From assembly GCA_003611955.1 (NCBI GenBank), contig RAZE01000007.1, forward strand, positions 1 through 64,000: 64,000 nucleotides of DNA. Direction: 5' to 3'. The notes beneath the pieces were generated by a model, which worked only from the letters and a program-made list of their open reading frames with translations, was not told where the DNA came from and searched no databases. The DNA comes from a bacterium 1XD8-76 (GTDB taxonomy: Bacteria; Bacillota; Clostridia; Lachnospirales; Lachnospiraceae). Shown here piece by piece: positions 51,835 to 60,700 of the stretch. Numbering within the stretch: the stretch's first letter is position 1; every line of letters begins with the position of its first letter. The position numbers were made by a program, and so were the translations under genes.

Positions 51835-52913
51835 ATTACCGAGTGATCAGCTTTTCATCAGAAGAACAGTATATCCGCAAATTTCTGGAACTTCCCGGCA
51901 GACTTTATTCCCGGAAGGAAATCATGCAGCAGCCGGAGGAAGAACGGCGCATCCTGACGGGAACCCATGTGCTGAGCCATTATTTCACGGTCTTTCCGCT
52001 GCTTGTCCTGGACGAGGAGAAAAATCCCGTGAGCCGCGCAGTCCTGACGGTCTACCCCGGCGACAGGACAGCTTACCTCGGCTTTTTCGAGAGTGAAAAT
52101 AACGAAAAGGCGGCCTCCATGCTGCTCCAAAAAGCGGAAAAAATTGCCGTGAATCAGAACTGCGACAAAATCTGCGGTCCCATTGACGCCTCCTTCTGGA
52201 TCCGCTACCGCTTTAAGACAAACTGTTTCGACCGCTCCTACACCGGGGAGCCGTACAACAGGGATTACTATACCGCCCTGTGGCAAAAATCCGGATATGA
52301 GGTGACAGAACGTTACTACTCCAACCACTACCGGAGCGTGGAACGTTCTCATCAAAACGCCCTGTTCTCCGCCAGGCTTGCCCAAAAACAGGAGGAGGGC
52401 TACCGGATCGGGAGTCCCTCCAAAGATACTTTCGACCGCACGCTGATCGAAGTCTACGAGCTTCTGATCGAGCTGTATCAGAATTTTCCGGCCTACAAGC
52501 GCATCAGCAGAGAGGAGTTTGTCTCTCTCTACAGTTATCTGAAAATGCTGATCCGCTATCCCATGGTAAAAATGGCTTACTATCAGGGGAAAGCCGTCGG
52601 TTTTTTCATCAGCATTCCGGACTACGGGAACGCGGTGTACGGAAAACTCACCCTGCTCGATTATCTGCGCATCCTGAGAATCCATGCAAGGCCCGCCTCC
52701 TACGTGATGCTTTATATGGGTATAGACGCCTCCCACCATGGTCTCGGCAAAGCCATGGCCGAGGCCATAAAAGAAGAACTGAAAATCTCGGGCGTCCCCT
52801 CCGTCGGCGCGCTGATCCGTCAGGGCAACATCAACAAGGATTACTTTCAGGAGCTGATCGACTGCGAGTATGAATATGTATTGTTACATAAAAATCTGAC
52901 CGGCGGTTTTTGA
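51831..52913 (+). CDS. GNAT-superfamily acyltransferase, long form
   Basis: 360 aa, about twice a minimal GNAT. The N-terminal half has LGFFESENNEKAASMLLQKA and CDKICGPIDASFWIRY, reminiscent of FemX/BtrH-like two-lobed GNAT proteins. The C-terminal half contains VGFFISIPDYG and LYMGIDASHHGLGKAMAEA, the acyl-CoA loop (HxGxG/A-like), and ends VLLHKNLTGGF. It is the last gene of the operon and may transfer the acyl group activated by the ligase. GGAGG is 9 nt before the ATG. No signal peptide. Confidence 0.72.
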   Translation: MNYRVISFSSEEQYIRKFLELPGRLYSRKEIMQQPEEERRILTGTHVLSHYFTVFPLLVLDEEKNPVSRAVLTVYPGDRTAYLGFFESENNEKAASMLLQKAEKIAVNQNCDKICGPIDASFWIRYRFKTNCFDRSYTGEPYNRDYYTALWQKSGYEVTERYYSNHYRSVERSHQNALFSARLAQKQEEGYRIGSPSKDTFDRTLIEVYELLIELYQNFPAYKRISREEFVSLYSYLKMLIRYPMVKMAYYQGKAVGFFISIPDYGNAVYGKLTLLDYLRILRIHARPASYVMLYMGIDASHHGLGKAMAEAIKEELKISGVPSVGALIRQGNINKDYFQELIDCEYEYVLLHKNLTGGF

Positions 52914-53288
52914 TCAGCTCAACATTCCCCCCAGCATTCCGCCGCCCACACACAGCAGCACGGTCGTCGAAAAGTCCGTGGAAAGCTGTGGAAAGGAGCG
53001 ATTCACAATGACAGATACCGCAAACAGCACCACAAAATACAGCGCCCCCATTATGGCGCCCCAGAAGAATTTTTTCCTCCCTTTCTTTTTTCCGGTGAGA
53101 ACCCCCGCAAAAAAAGAGGCGGCGATATAGATCAGAATAATGCAGACATTTACCACCTTCTCCGACAGGTGCAGCCTGTAGAGCAAAAAGGCGAGCAGCA
53201 GCAAAAACCCTCCCGTCAGAATATAAGAAAACAGCAGGCACTTTAACGTAAATAATATCTGCGGCATATATTTTTTGGTGACAGACAT
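52914..53288 (-). CDS. TIGR04086-family membrane protein
   Basis: 124 aa with four hydrophobic helices (LFSYILTGGFLLLLAFLLYRL, VVNVCIILIYIAASFFAGVL, AIMGALYFVVLFAVSVIV, VLLCVGGGMLGGML) and the Lys/Arg loop TGKKKGRKKFFWG. I recognise it as TIGR04086, a small membrane protein of unknown role common in Clostridia. Its stop abuts the GNAT stop on the other strand. GGAGGGGGGAAAT precedes the ATG. Confidence 0.8.
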   Translation of the reverse strand: MSVTKKYMPQILFTLKCLLFSYILTGGFLLLLAFLLYRLHLSEKVVNVCIILIYIAASFFAGVLTGKKKGRKKFFWGAIMGALYFVVLFAVSVIVNRSFPQLSTDFSTTVLLCVGGGMLGGMLS

Positions 53289-53358
53289 ATTTCCCCCCTC
53301 CGGGAATAACTCCCAAATAAAAACTTTGTAATATTTTCCTTAAAGAAATATATGCTTC

Positions 53359-53422
53359 TTGACAACACAGTATTCTGTTTTATAATATATATCTTGTTCA
53401 GGGGTATATAATTTTGTATAAT
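53359..53422 (+). promoter_or_regulatory. Two tandem promoters for the CNNM gene
   Basis: P1 is TTGACA-16-TATAAT (53359-53386). P2 is TTGTTC-17-TATAAT (53394-53422). Both lead to the start codon at 53480. Confidence 0.65.
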
Positions 53423-53479
53423 ATCGGGCCAATATACCCCCTCTTTAAGGCAGGCCCCCATAAAAAGAAAGGAATTCTC

Positions 53480-54766
53480 ATGGATACCACCGGTGTCATA
53501 CAACTTCTTATCTTACTTATTCTTCTGATTTTATCAGGCTTCTTCTCTTCCGCAGAGACCGCGCTGACCTGCGCCAATAAAGTTCGCATTCGTTCCCTCG
53601 CCGACGAGGGCAATAAGAGAGCCCTGCGCGTGCAGATCATTCTGGAATCCTACAGCAAAGTCCTCAGCACGATACTGATCGGCAACAATATTGTCAACAT
53701 CGGCGCTTCTTCCCTCGCGACCACGCTGACGATCCGCCTGTTCGGCAACCGGTTTGTCGGTATCTGTACCGGGATATTAACTTTTCTGGTGCTGATATTC
53801 GGCGAGATCGTACCCAAGACCTGGGCCGGTTCCCACGCCGACAAAATAGCTCTTGCCTACAGCGGCATCATACATATCCTGATGACTGTGCTGACACCAA
53901 TCATCTGGATCGTGGACAATATCGCCCAGGGGATCATCCGTCTTTTTCATCTGGGGGCAAAACCGGGAGAAGGGAATATCACGCAGGAGGAGCTGCGGAC
54001 CTATGTGGATGTCAGCCACGAGGAAGGCGTCATCGAATCCGGAGAGAGAAAATTTATTCACAATGTGTTTGATTTCTCCGATTCCACTGCCGCGGAGATC
54101 ATGATTCCCAGGATCAATATGACTACCCTGTCCTCCGACTCTACCTACGAGGAGATCTTTACGCAGTTTAAGAAGACCATGTACACCAGAATTCCCGTCT
54201 ACGAAGACGATAATCCGGATAACGTTATCGGTTTTGTCCATATGAAGGATTTTATTCTGACGAAAGATTCTCCGAGATTCAAGGTAAATAAGATCCTGCG
54301 GAATGTCTATTACACATACGAGCGGAAAAAAACTTCCGATCTGTTTGTGGAACTCCGCGAGAAGGCGACCAACATTGCCATTGTTCTGGACGAATACGGC
54401 TCCGCCGTCGGTATGATCACGATGGAAGATCTCCTGGAGGAGATCGTAGGGGAGATCCGGGACGAATACGATGCGGACGAGGCGGAACTGATCAAGAAGA
54501 TCGACACGCACAGGTACCTCATCGAAGGCAGCATGAAGGTCGATGACGTCAACGAGGCGCTGAATCTTTCTCTGGAATCCGAGGATTACGATTCCATCGG
54601 CGGTATTATGATCGACAGACTGGATCGTCTGCCGAAAAACAACGAGACTGTAGTGCTGGAGAACGGTATTTCACTGCAGGCAAGGGGCATTTCACAGAAC
54701 AGGATCCGGAACGTACTGATCAAGTTTCCCCAGGTCCCGGACGATGAAAAGGATACGGACGGTTAA
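53480..54766 (+). CDS. Hemolysin C / CNNM-type ion transporter (DUF21-CBS-CorC)
   Basis: 428 aa from [24 protein letters not shown]21 membrane domain (four helices, with [19 protein letters not shown] and [17 protein letters not shown]) covers 1-180, then a CBS pair (about 200-330, [38 protein letters not shown]) and a CorC_HlyC domain at the end. Family members export Mg2+ or Na+; some are labelled haemolysin, without good cause here. AAAGGA precedes the ATG. Single gene between two promoters and a strong terminator. Confidence 0.92.
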   Translation: MDTTGVIQLLILLILLILSGFFSSAETALTCANKVRIRSLADEGNKRALRVQIILESYSKVLSTILIGNNIVNIGASSLATTLTIRLFGNRFVGICTGILTFLVLIFGEIVPKTWAGSHADKIALAYSGIIHILMTVLTPIIWIVDNIAQGIIRLFHLGAKPGEGNITQEELRTYVDVSHEEGVIESGERKFIHNVFDFSDSTAAEIMIPRINMTTLSSDSTYEEIFTQFKKTMYTRIPVYEDDNPDNVIGFVHMKDFILTKDSPRFKVNKILRNVYYTYERKKTSDLFVELREKATNIAIVLDEYGSAVGMITMEDLLEEIVGEIRDEYDADEAELIKKIDTHRYLIEGSMKVDDVNEALNLSLESEDYDSIGGIMIDRLDRLPKNNETVVLENGISLQARGISQNRIRNVLIKFPQVPDDEKDTDG

Positions 54767-54809
54767 TTTTCCGATTCGGCCATTCCCCATAGCGAGACAT
54801 TGCACATCC

Positions 54810-54868
54810 AAACCTGCCTTCGGTAATCAGACATGGAAGTCCTTACCGCACAGGCAGGTTTATTTTTT
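54810..54868 (+). terminator. Terminator of the CNNM gene
   Basis: AAACCTGCC pairs with GGCAGGTTT; within it CGGTAA pairs with TTACCG. T6 follows at 54863-54868. Confidence 0.8.
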
Positions 54869-54898
54869 CACAATACAGGAAGCCGGATTATGGCAATC

Positions 54899-55732
54899 TT
54901 ACAATTTCGCCTCCGACAACATAAGCTCTATCGTATCCATCTCCTTTTCGATGATCTTTTCTCTGTTTTCCAGGAGCCCCACAAATGCCTCCACCACTGC
55001 CGTCGCGCTCAGATTACTATAATTTTTATAGTAATCTGAGCGATCAAAATCCCCTTTGCATAGCAGCACATAGTCCGCCATCTCCCCCAGCACGGAATTC
55101 TCATATTCCGTGATCGCAATGATCGGAAGCCCTTTCTTTTTCGCCAGTTCCGCGCCCTGTAAGACCGTTTTGGTGATTCCTGATTTGGAGATTGCAAGCA
55201 GAGCGTCCCCCTGGTCCGCCAGATTGATCGTATTCAGATAATAATCCGCCAGTTCGCTGTAGACAGCCCTGATCCCGGCACGTCCCAGGCGAAAACTCAG
55301 ATGCTTTGCCAGTGTTCCGGTATCGCCCGCGGCAATGATATACACCTGTTTACAGTCATTCAGGATCCTGGCGGATTCTTTCATGGAATCGATATTTATT
55401 TTGCTGCCGAGAGTCTGCATCATCTCCGCGAAGGCGTGGAAAAATCCCCTTACCACGTCATCGCTGTCCCCGCCTTTTTTTTCTTCTTTTTTGATCGTCC
55501 CCATATCGCGCGCAAGCATCGTCCGGAATGCCCAGTATCCCTCGTAGCCCGCATGTTTGCACATCCGCATGACAGTCGCCTCACTCACGTCGCTCGCCTT
55601 CGCCAGATCTTTTACCGTGTACTCCACCACCAGATCCGGATATCTCAGAATATAATTCGCCGCCTTTTTCTCCATCGGTGAAAACTCATTATAAATTTTC
55701 TGAATCCCATTGATCACACCGTCTTCTCCCAT
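54899..55732 (-). CDS. MurR/RpiR-family transcriptional regulator
   Basis: 277 aa. The N-terminal HTH_6 (about 1-77) includes FSPMEKKAANYILRYPDLV and KASDVSEATVMRMCKHAGYEGY. The SIS sugar-phosphate domain (about 110-250) has VYIIAAGDTGTLAKHLSFRL, LLAISKSGITKTV and LPIIAITEYENSVL. It probably senses a phosphorylated sugar made by the adjacent operon (55878-62068), transcribed in the same direction, and binds its promoter. GGGGG precedes the ATG. A terminator separates it from the aldolase gene, so it has its own promoter. Confidence 0.9.
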   Translation of the reverse strand: MGEDGVINGIQKIYNEFSPMEKKAANYILRYPDLVVEYTVKDLAKASDVSEATVMRMCKHAGYEGYWAFRTMLARDMGTIKKEEKKGGDSDDVVRGFFHAFAEMMQTLGSKINIDSMKESARILNDCKQVYIIAAGDTGTLAKHLSFRLGRAGIRAVYSELADYYLNTINLADQGDALLAISKSGITKTVLQGAELAKKKGLPIIAITEYENSVLGEMADYVLLCKGDFDRSDYYKNYSNLSATAVVEAFVGLLENREKIIEKEMDTIELMLSEAKL

Positions 55733-55802
55733 CTGGTTACCCCCTGTTTATAATCTGATATATATTATATCTTTAACGAGTTCCAAATTCAATTTTTTTG
55801 AG

Positions 55803-55835
55803 AAAAAAATCGCTTAAGCCGCATGACCTAAGCAA
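55803..55835 (-). terminator. Terminator of the ABC-aldolase operon
   Basis: An 11-bp stem with wobbles (TTGCTTAGGTC opposite the GGCTTAAGCGA region) and T7 on the minus strand, 43 nt after the last aldolase gene. Confidence 0.7.
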
Positions 55836-55877
55836 TTTTTCCATAACGTTCTCCTTGTATTCCCACGATATAAATAT

Positions 55878-56732
55878 CTAAAACCTGCACAGCGCTTTCA
55901 TGCGCTCCTCCACATAAGGCTGCAGTCTGGCCTGTATGTACTCCGGATAATTTATTATCTTTACCGGATCGGGATTATCGGCATTCTCGTCCATAAACCT
56001 CTGCATGGCGTCATAGTATTTTCTCAGAAATTCCGTCCCGAGATTGAATTTTCGTATTCCCTTTGAAAAGGCAACGGTAAGCTGATCATCCGGGATGCCG
56101 CTCCCCCCATGCAAAACAAGAGGCACCTTTACGGCCGCCTTTATTTCCTCCAGACGTTTCAAATTCAGATGGGGCGTCTCCTTATACTCCCCGTGGGCAT
56201 TGCCGATGGATACGGCGAGAGAATCCACGCCCGACTCTCTGCAGAACCTCTCCGCTGCGTCCGGTTTTGTAAACAGATCTTCCCTGTAGTTATCTGCCTC
56301 CGCAGCGCTGCCGACATGACCGATTTCTCCTTCTACAATGGCACCAAGCTCATGCGCTCTCCTCACAACGGCTTTCGTCATGGAAATATTGGTATCCAGA
56401 TCATGCATGGAACCATCCATCATGACAGATCGGAACCCTTTTCCAACCGCATCTACAATGGAGTCGTATGTATAGTCATGGTCCCGGTGAAGTCCCACAG
56501 GTACTTTCACCCCGGACGCCAGTTCCTCCACCATGGCGGCATATCCGGATAAATTGCAGGTATGCTGCAGCGATGCATGCTCCGGATAAAGCATGACGAT
56601 AGCCGGCGTATTGGTTTCCTCCGCAGCGCATATGACGGAACGTGCCATAATGAAGTCCATGCAGATAAATGCGATGGCCGCCGTATTCTTCTCTTCCGCC
56701 ATTTTTAATATATTCTCTACTCTCTCATACAT
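55878..56732 (-). CDS. Class II ketose-bisphosphate aldolase, copy 2
   Basis: 284 aa from MYERVENILKMAEEKN; the upstream frame has no ribosome site. Zinc ligands and active site are visible: HRDHD in VGLHRDHDYTYD (about 82-86), EGEIGHVG (about 134-141), VLHGGSGIPD and the phosphate loop KFNLGTEF. It cleaves a ketose-1-phosphate or 1,6-bisphosphate into DHAP and an aldehyde. It shares the operon with a second, rather different aldolase, which suggests two substrates or a heteromer. 26 nt after the kinase. Confidence 0.87.
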   Translation of the reverse strand: MYERVENILKMAEEKNTAAIAFICMDFIMARSVICAAEETNTPAIVMLYPEHASLQHTCNLSGYAAMVEELASGVKVPVGLHRDHDYTYDSIVDAVGKGFRSVMMDGSMHDLDTNISMTKAVVRRAHELGAIVEGEIGHVGSAAEADNYREDLFTKPDAAERFCRESGVDSLAVSIGNAHGEYKETPHLNLKRLEEIKAAVKVPLVLHGGSGIPDDQLTVAFSKGIRKFNLGTEFLRKYYDAMQRFMDENADNPDPVKIINYPEYIQARLQPYVEERMKALCRF

Positions 56733-56758
56733 TCTTTCTGTTTCCTTTCGTTGTCTTT

Positions 56759-57955
56759 TTAGCGCTCTGCCAGCTCCGGCAGCAATCCCCCCGCAAAATA
56801 GTCTCCCAGTCCGACAACCGTCGGATGCTCCACAAAACTCATATCCTTTGTCGGAACACAACACATCGGAAGCTTCGATTTCCCGGTGATCTGCCGGCAA
56901 AATTCCGCGCTGATCTCCTTTTCCGGAAGCTTTCTTATTTTTTCATATTCCGAAACTCCGAACGTGTCTCCACAGCAAAAACGGGTGGAAGCCAGAGCGA
57001 CGCCGCCCTGTAGTGCTCCTTTCAGCATATTGGTCCGTTCGCCGCAGGCTAACGCCCACATGGCAGAATGCACGATCACAGTGGGAATGCCCGATTTTTC
57101 ATAGGCGTACTCCACCGCCTCAAGCACCTCGTCGGGATTCAGAATATCGATCCTGCGTCCCATATATTCCTGAAGTTCATCTTCGTTCATGCTGAGAATA
57201 TCGACCACTCCGCGCAGCTGTTCGTGCGCATAGCGGCGATGTTCTTTCACGATATAACATCCGTCCTCCATCACCACAAGCGCGTCCTCCGGAAGAGCGC
57301 GCAGAAGTTCGCGCACCTCCCCCATCCTCTCTTCCATAATCTGAAAGTCCAGCACCTCGCTGAAGCAGGACAGCAGAAATACTTTCGCGCTTCCGAGCAT
57401 CGGCGCAAAATCCTGGGATATCACCATATTCATGCTGTCTATATCCCTCGAAAACATCACCCTGTTCTCCCGCGGCGTCACAAAATCAATGTCATTTGCC
57501 CGCACGTGTACGTTCGCCTGATAGGACAGAATAACATGGGGCCAGGCATCTGTGTGATCCAGTCCGACACTCGGGAAATAGTGTATTCCCGGCATGACAA
57601 GTTCTTTTATATATCGGTTGAAACAGGTTGTCTGTATGACGCTCTCATATCCGATCTTCCGGATGGCTGTCGCCGCCCGCATGGCCGTTCCCCCGATCGT
57701 AATACGGTAGGTGAAGTGATTTGCAAAATCCGTACAGATCTCGGGAGTCTCCGGAATAATTTCTCCGCCGGTTCCCTCTGTCATATAGGCCAGACATACG
57801 ATCAATAAAGCCCTCTCGGAATCGAGCGCGATATCGCTCCGAATTTCAGACCGCCTGACATCAAATCTCCGGATCAAATCTTCTATAACAGAAAGATCCC
57901 AGTCCAGTTCATAGTCAACGCACGCGTGGAATCCCAACGCTATTTTTTCTCCCAT
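56759..57955 (-). CDS. ADP-dependent phosphofructokinase/glucokinase-like sugar kinase
   Basis: 398 aa from MGEKIALGFHACVDYEL. GGTAMRAATAIRKIG (about 95-109), LSMNEDELQEY (Mg-binding NxxE, about 256) and TVVGLGDYFAGG (catalytic Asp, C-terminal GxGD) place it in the ribokinase fold; the length and motif set fit the ADP-PFK/GK family (PF04587) better than PfkB. That family usually takes phosphate from ADP. It would make the sugar (bis)phosphate that the flanking aldolases split. GGGAGGAG precedes the ATG. The donor nucleotide is unproven. Confidence 0.7.
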   Translation of the reverse strand: MGEKIALGFHACVDYELDWDLSVIEDLIRRFDVRRSEIRSDIALDSERALLIVCLAYMTEGTGGEIIPETPEICTDFANHFTYRITIGGTAMRAATAIRKIGYESVIQTTCFNRYIKELVMPGIHYFPSVGLDHTDAWPHVILSYQANVHVRANDIDFVTPRENRVMFSRDIDSMNMVISQDFAPMLGSAKVFLLSCFSEVLDFQIMEERMGEVRELLRALPEDALVVMEDGCYIVKEHRRYAHEQLRGVVDILSMNEDELQEYMGRRIDILNPDEVLEAVEYAYEKSGIPTVIVHSAMWALACGERTNMLKGALQGGVALASTRFCCGDTFGVSEYEKIRKLPEKEISAEFCRQITGKSKLPMCCVPTKDMSFVEHPTVVGLGDYFAGGLLPELAER

Positions 57956-57978
57956 AATCTCCTCCCTTTTCCGGACAT

Positions 57979-58839
57979 TCAATATAACGCCGCCTTGCCG
58001 TCCGCCTGAAACAGTTTGATTTTTTCTGCTGCCGCTTTTTTCAGCACCTCGATACACGGCGGGTAGATCTGGTTCGGCTCGCGGATCGCATCGTCCTGAA
58101 GCATCTCCCGACATTTCCGGTAAAACGGATCTTTGATATCGCTGGAAATATTGATCTTATTCACACCGTGCTCCACCGCTTTCGCGATCTCGCTGTCCTT
58201 GTTGGAAGACCCCCCGTGCAGTACCAGCGGCACGCTGACCTGTCTTTTGATCTCGTCCAGTATATCGATGCGCAGCAGCGGTTTCTTATCTTTCGGGTAG
58301 ATCCCATGGCATGTCCCGATGGCTATCGCCAGCGCGTCAATGCCTGTTCTTTCCACAAAGTCTCCGGCCTGTTTTGGGTTTGTATAGAGAATCTCATCCG
58401 GCGGCGTCGTCTCATTGGAATCCGTATTCCCTATCGTCCCGAGTTCTCCCTCCACGGACACATTCACCGCGTGAGCCGCCTCGCAGACCTTTTTGCAGAT
58501 CGCCACATTCTCTTCATAGGTCTGTCTGGAAGCATCGATCATCACAGAGGTATAGCCGCATTGAACAGCCTCCATCACCTGCTCAAAAGAAGCCCCGTGA
58601 TCGAGATGGATACACACGGGCACGGACGCCTGACGCGCCTCCTCTATGACCGCCTTAATAAAAGACGGCTTCACAAAATGCAGCTCATCCGGATGAATCG
58701 CAATGATAACCGGCGAGCCGGTCTCTTCGCACGCCTCCATCACTCCGGTCAGAATCATATTGCTCGAAGTATTAAAAGCAGGTACCGCAAAATTGTTTTT
58801 GTTTGCGGGCCCCAAAATATCTTTCATATTCATTAACAT
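57979..58839 (-). CDS. Class II ketose-bisphosphate aldolase, copy 1 (GatY/KbaY/FbaA-like)
   Basis: 286 aa from MLMNMKDILGPANKNNF; AGGAGG is 8 nt before the ATG at 58839. It contains AVPAFNTSSNMI, zinc site HLDHGAS (about 79-85), VEGELGTIGN, LVLHGGSSNKDS and KINISSDIK. It resembles tagatose/fructose-bisphosphate aldolases. It lies between the permease and the kinase in the sugar operon; its partner aldolase is at the end. The exact sugar is not known. Confidence 0.88.
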   Translation of the reverse strand: MLMNMKDILGPANKNNFAVPAFNTSSNMILTGVMEACEETGSPVIIAIHPDELHFVKPSFIKAVIEEARQASVPVCIHLDHGASFEQVMEAVQCGYTSVMIDASRQTYEENVAICKKVCEAAHAVNVSVEGELGTIGNTDSNETTPPDEILYTNPKQAGDFVERTGIDALAIAIGTCHGIYPKDKKPLLRIDILDEIKRQVSVPLVLHGGSSNKDSEIAKAVEHGVNKINISSDIKDPFYRKCREMLQDDAIREPNQIYPPCIEVLKKAAAEKIKLFQADGKAALY

Positions 58840-58875
58840 CGTCAAATCCTCCTGTAAATTGAATCAAAATTTGTA

Positions 58876-59712
58876 CTAGCCTTTCACCGCACCGGATGTC
58901 ATACCGGCAATAAAATATCTCTGGAAAAAGATAAACAGAATCAGCACCGGCAAAGAACCCAGAAAGCTCATCGCCATCATCTGGCTCCAGTCGTAAGAAT
59001 GCTGTCCCATCAGCAGGTTGATGCCGATGGGCACCGTGCGCATATTATTTGTCTTTGTCAGAGCCAGCGCGAACAGATATTCGTTCCAGGCCTGCATGAA
59101 AGTGTACATTCCCACAGACACAAGCCCCGGCAGCGAGACAGGGACAAGAATGCGCCAGAGCGCTTTCCATCTCGATCCGCCGTCGATCATCACCGCTTCA
59201 TCCAGATCGATCGAGAGCGTGTTAAAATATCCCGTTATCATTAAAATACAGTACGGCAGCGTAAATACCAGATACGTCAGTATCAGGGCAAAATAAGTAT
59301 TGAACAGCTTCAGTGCCACGATCAGGCTCATGTACGGAATGAGCAGTACAATCGGCGGAACCGCCTGCACACTTACGATGACGGCATTGATCGCCCCTTT
59401 CAGCGGGAAGTCAAACCTGCTGAACGCGTATGCCGCCATAACACCGATCACCAATGTCAAAACTACAACGACAGCAGCCACGAAATAGCTGTTGACAAAA
59501 AAACGCACTTTCTCGGAATTTGTCACGATCTCCACATAGGCGTGCAGGCTGAACGATGAATCTATAAAAGTCGGCGGCCATGCAAATATCTGCGCATTTG
59601 TTTTCAATGACGATATCAGCATCCACAAAACCGGAAAGCCCGCAAAGAATCCTCCCATAAGGAGAAAGATGGTCAGCAATATTTTCATTGGCTTTTTGTG
59701 TTTTCCTACCAT
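58876..59712 (-). CDS. Carbohydrate ABC transporter permease (MalG type)
   Basis: 278 aa, six helices, with the EAA loop DGGSRWKALWRILVPVSLPG (about 185-204; contacts the ATPase) and the family ending RYFIAGMTSGAVKG. It forms the channel with the MalF-type protein encoded 3 nt upstream. No ATPase is in the operon; a shared MsmX/MsmK-type ATPase elsewhere is expected, as is usual in Firmicutes. Confidence 0.9.
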   Translation of the reverse strand: MVGKHKKPMKILLTIFLLMGGFFAGFPVLWMLISSLKTNAQIFAWPPTFIDSSFSLHAYVEIVTNSEKVRFFVNSYFVAAVVVVLTLVIGVMAAYAFSRFDFPLKGAINAVIVSVQAVPPIVLLIPYMSLIVALKLFNTYFALILTYLVFTLPYCILMITGYFNTLSIDLDEAVMIDGGSRWKALWRILVPVSLPGLVSVGMYTFMQAWNEYLFALALTKTNNMRTVPIGINLLMGQHSYDWSQMMAMSFLGSLPVLILFIFFQRYFIAGMTSGAVKG

Positions 59713-59715
59713 ATC

Positions 59716-60606
59716 TTATTCCCTCGCTTTCCTCTGTTGTCTCACATAAAAAACAGCAAACAGGATACACACCGCCAGGACAATGACCGCCGCCGTGGAC
59801 GCGTGAGCGTACTGCGTCCTGTTAAACGCCAGTTTGTAGATATAGATACTCAGCGTCTCTGTGGATTTCACAGGTCCTCCCCCTGTCAGCATCCATATGA
59901 CGGAAAAAGACTGTATCGTCCATATGAAATCCAACATCGCTATGCTGATCAGGATCGGTTTCAACTGCGGTATCGTAATATTCCAGAACGTTTTCCATGT
60001 ATTCGCCCCATCCAGCGCCGCGCTTTCAAACAGATCGGAAGATATCCCCTGCAGTCCTGCCAGAATACTGATCATATAAAACGGATAGCCGCACCAGATA
60101 TTGACAAAGGTGATCGTCGGAAGCGCCGTCTGGCGCGAGCTGAGCCACTCCGTGTCCTTTGTAGCCAAATTCACAAAAGACAGCAGATAGTCTATGATAC
60201 CGTGTGGCTGCAGCATCAGTTTCCACAAAATTGCAATAACAGACGCCGTAAATACCCACGGCAGAACGTAGATCACCCGGGCGATCGTCTTCGTCCTTCC
60301 TCCAAAATAATCCGTATTCAAAAGGAGCGCAAAACCCATTCCCAGCACAAGATGGGCGGCCACGCTGACCACAACAAAAAAGACCGTATTTTTAGCCGCG
60401 TTCCAGAAATCCTCATCCCCCAATATCTTTTCATAATTCTCAACTCCAACAAATTCAGGGGCTTTTACCACGATTGCATTGTCCTGAAAAGAATACTTGA
60501 TCACAAGACAGATCGGAATGACCAGCAAAACAATCATCAATATAAGCGTAGGGGAAAGAAACAAATATGGTGTGGCTTTTTTTCTGAATTTTGATTTCCC
60601 TTTCAT
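59716..60606 (-). CDS. Carbohydrate ABC transporter permease (MalF type)
   Basis: 296 aa from MKGKSKFRKKATPYLFLSPT; the frame extends to 60642, but GGAGGG lies 4-5 nt before this ATG. Six helices and the EAA loop ALDGANTWKTFWNITIPQLK (about 193-212) are visible. It works with the MalG-type partner. Confidence 0.9.
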   Translation of the reverse strand: MKGKSKFRKKATPYLFLSPTLILMIVLLVIPICLVIKYSFQDNAIVVKAPEFVGVENYEKILGDEDFWNAAKNTVFFVVVSVAAHLVLGMGFALLLNTDYFGGRTKTIARVIYVLPWVFTASVIAILWKLMLQPHGIIDYLLSFVNLATKDTEWLSSRQTALPTITFVNIWCGYPFYMISILAGLQGISSDLFESAALDGANTWKTFWNITIPQLKPILISIAMLDFIWTIQSFSVIWMLTGGGPVKSTETLSIYIYKLAFNRTQYAHASTAAVIVLAVCILFAVFYVRQQRKARE

Positions 60607-60624
60607 TTTCCCTCCATAATCCGT

Positions 60625-60661
60625 CAGAACACGTGCCTCCAAAACCGCGGCACGTGTTCTG
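60625..60661 (-). promoter_or_regulatory. Perfect 13-bp intercistronic hairpin after the binding-protein gene
   Basis: CAGAACACGTGCC and GGCACGTGTTCTG flank an 11-nt loop in the gap between the binding protein and permease genes. With no T-tract, it is likely an mRNA-stabilising hairpin that raises binding protein over permease. Confidence 0.6.
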
Positions 60662-60700
60662 CCCTGAATAACTATCGGGATCCTTATCCCATCCTGCTGT

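Noticed and set aside
53480-54766. Haemolysin toxin
   Set aside because: The DUF21-CBS-CorC layout is that of an ion transporter; the haemolysin name is historical.
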